Assembly (NCBI GenBank): GCA_021805775.1
Contig: JAJZED010000009.1
Span: 1 to 64,000 of the forward strand
Direction: 5' to 3'
Length of the DNA: 64,000 bases
From: a bacterium
GTDB lineage: Bacteria; Vulcanimicrobiota; Vulcanimicrobiia; Vulcanimicrobiales; Vulcanimicrobiaceae
Shown: positions 63,082 to 64,000 of the stretch, one piece after another
Layout of the letters: each line of letters opens with the position of its first letter
Numbering within the stretch: position 1 is the stretch's first letter
Made by a program: the position numbers and the translations under genes
The notes under the pieces: generated by a model
Database searches by the model: none
What the model was told of the DNA's origin: nothing
Seen by the model: the letters and a program-made list of their open reading frames with translations, nothing else

Positions 63082-64000
63082 CCGCTGCGCACGCCGAGGA
63101 GCGCATCGAGCTCTCCATCGGCGGCATGACCTGCGCCTCGTGCGTCAGCCACGTCACGCGGGCGCTGCGCCGCGTCGAGGGCGTCGATGAGGTCTCGGTC
63201 AACCTCGCCACCGAACGAGCGACCGTCGCTTTCGAACCCAACACCGAAGTCGCCAGCCTGATCGCCGCGGTCGAACGCGCCGGCTATCGCGCGCAGATCG
63301 CCCCCGACGAAGAGACGGCGACGCGCGAACGGGTCGCCGAATTGCAGGCGCAGGCGCGCGCGCTCGTCGTATGGAGCGCGCTCGCAGCGGTCGTCGTCAC
63401 GCTCGCGATGCTGCCGCTGCGTTTCCCGGGCGATGAAGCGCTGCAAGCGGGGATCGCGACCGCCATCTGGTTATTTTTCGGCGCGCGCTTTCACCGCGGC
63501 GCGTGGCTCGCACTCCGCGAGCGGAGCGCGACGATGGATACGCTGATATCGCTGGGCTCGACCGCGGCGCTCGCGTTGAGTTACGTGAACCTCGCGCGCG
63601 GCGTGCCGACGTTTTTCGATTCGGCGGCGGCGATCATCGCGCTGATCTCGATTGGGAAATACATCGAAGCGCGTGCGAAGGTCGGCAGTTCGCAGGCGCT
63701 GCGCGCGCTTCTCGCACTGCGCCCGCCCACCGCGCTGCGCGTCCGAGCCGATGGAACGCGCGAACGGATCGCCGCCGATCTCTTACGGGTCGGCGATGTT
63801 GTCGCGGTCGCTGCGGGCGAGCGCATTCCTATCGACGGCGAGGTCGTCGAAGGTGCAAGCGCGATCGATCGCTCGATGCTCACCGGCGAGAGCATACCGG
63901 TCGAAGCGGGGCCGGGGGATCGCGTCGAGCAGGGCACGCTCAACGGCGACGGAGCGCTGCTGGTGCGCGCGACCGCGGTCGGCGCCGGCACCTCGCTCGC
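63078..64000 (+). CDS. copA: Copper-translocating P-type ATPase, 3' end beyond window
   Basis: The first 307 residues are present. An N-terminal HMA domain has GGMTCASCVSHV, followed by the first pair of membrane helices (LVVWSALAAVVVTLAMLPL) and a second pair. The conserved ISLGSTAALALSYVNLA and IALISIGKYIEARAK lie before the actuator domain with its LTGESIPVEAGPG motif near residue 275. The CPx motif and phosphorylation DKTG lie past the window end, so the metal (Cu(I) versus others) is inferred from the CopZ partner and the MTCASC motif. The ATG overlaps copZ. Confidence 0.93.
   Translation, partial: MTAAHAEERIELSIGGMTCASCVSHVTRALRRVEGVDEVSVNLATERATVAFEPNTEVASLIAAVERAGYRAQIAPDEETATRERVAELQAQARALVVWSALAAVVVTLAMLPLRFPGDEALQAGIATAIWLFFGARFHRGAWLALRERSATMDTLISLGSTAALALSYVNLARGVPTFFDSAAAIIALISIGKYIEARAKVGSSQALRALLALRPPTALRVRADGTRERIAADLLRVGDVVAVAAGERIPIDGEVVEGASAIDRSMLTGESIPVEAGPGDRVEQGTLNGDGALLVRATAVGAGTSL

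Overview
This is a GC-rich stretch of bacterial chromosome, densely packed with mostly vertically inherited housekeeping genes. Many adjacent stop and start codons overlap (ATGA, GTGA, TTGA, TAATG), and GTG or TTG starts are common. The combination of DivIVA, SepF, WhiA, RqcP, CsaB with its DUF5693 partner, flagellar rod genes, a SelA/SelB selenocysteine pathway and MscL suggests a member of the Terrabacteria side of the tree that lacks a well-known model. A candidate phylum such as Eremiobacterota (WPS-2) is my best guess. That placement is inference from gene content, not from any search.

Layout, left to right. leuS and comEA diverge at the left. They are followed by a long-chain acyl-CoA ligase and a secreted S10-type serine carboxypeptidase ending in a strong terminator, then the first dispersed-repeat cluster. 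A leftward operon follows: tsaE-tsaB-rimI-yqeK-rsfS, a 52-residue membrane protein, a TPM protein and a VPS10-like secreted protein. Rightward gyrA, trxA, selA, selB, a SIMPL-like secreted protein and clpB come next, converging on leftward mscL-typA, a GAF histidine kinase, a CurA-like reductase and glnA. A hutD-like gene and a small family of lineage-specific secreted proteins lead into the second repeat cluster. After a MATE pump come rqcP, whiA and a complete lower-glycolysis block (gap-pgk-tpiA-gpmI) with a purine nucleoside phosphorylase. A compact leftward flagellar cluster holds flgF, flgG, a 52-residue orf, a FliA-type sigma factor and a 100-residue orf. Two secreted unknowns follow. 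Then come leuB, divIVA, sepF, yggS and lgt, read leftward. Divergent from these are ccdA, lspA, rluD and tgt. Next are ileS, csaB, DUF5693 and an enoyl-CoA hydratase, all leftward. A zinc-ribbon DUF4870 protein, tRNA-Val, DUF4126, a CtpA-type protease and the start of a copZ-copA copper-export operon close the window.

How parts fit together. TsaE and TsaB with RimI belong to tRNA t6A synthesis and ribosomal protein acetylation. RsfS and RqcP act on the ribosome. lgt and lspA are the first two lipoprotein maturation enzymes and sit back to back. DivIVA and SepF are cytosolic division and polarity proteins. CsaB pyruvylates cell-wall polysaccharide to anchor S-layer proteins, and its neighbour is the multi-pass membrane protein it is usually found beside.

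I see no phage, insertion sequence, CRISPR array or defence island. The most unusual material lies outside ordinary genes. There is a family of short palindromic repeats in two clusters 26 kb apart, with compensatory stem changes and tandem expansion of half-units. There is a 16-bp hairpin touching the typA start codon. A protein-coding stop lies inside a tRNA, and the same tRNA carries a trailer hairpin that competes with its acceptor stem. There are several small or duplicated proteins of unknown role.
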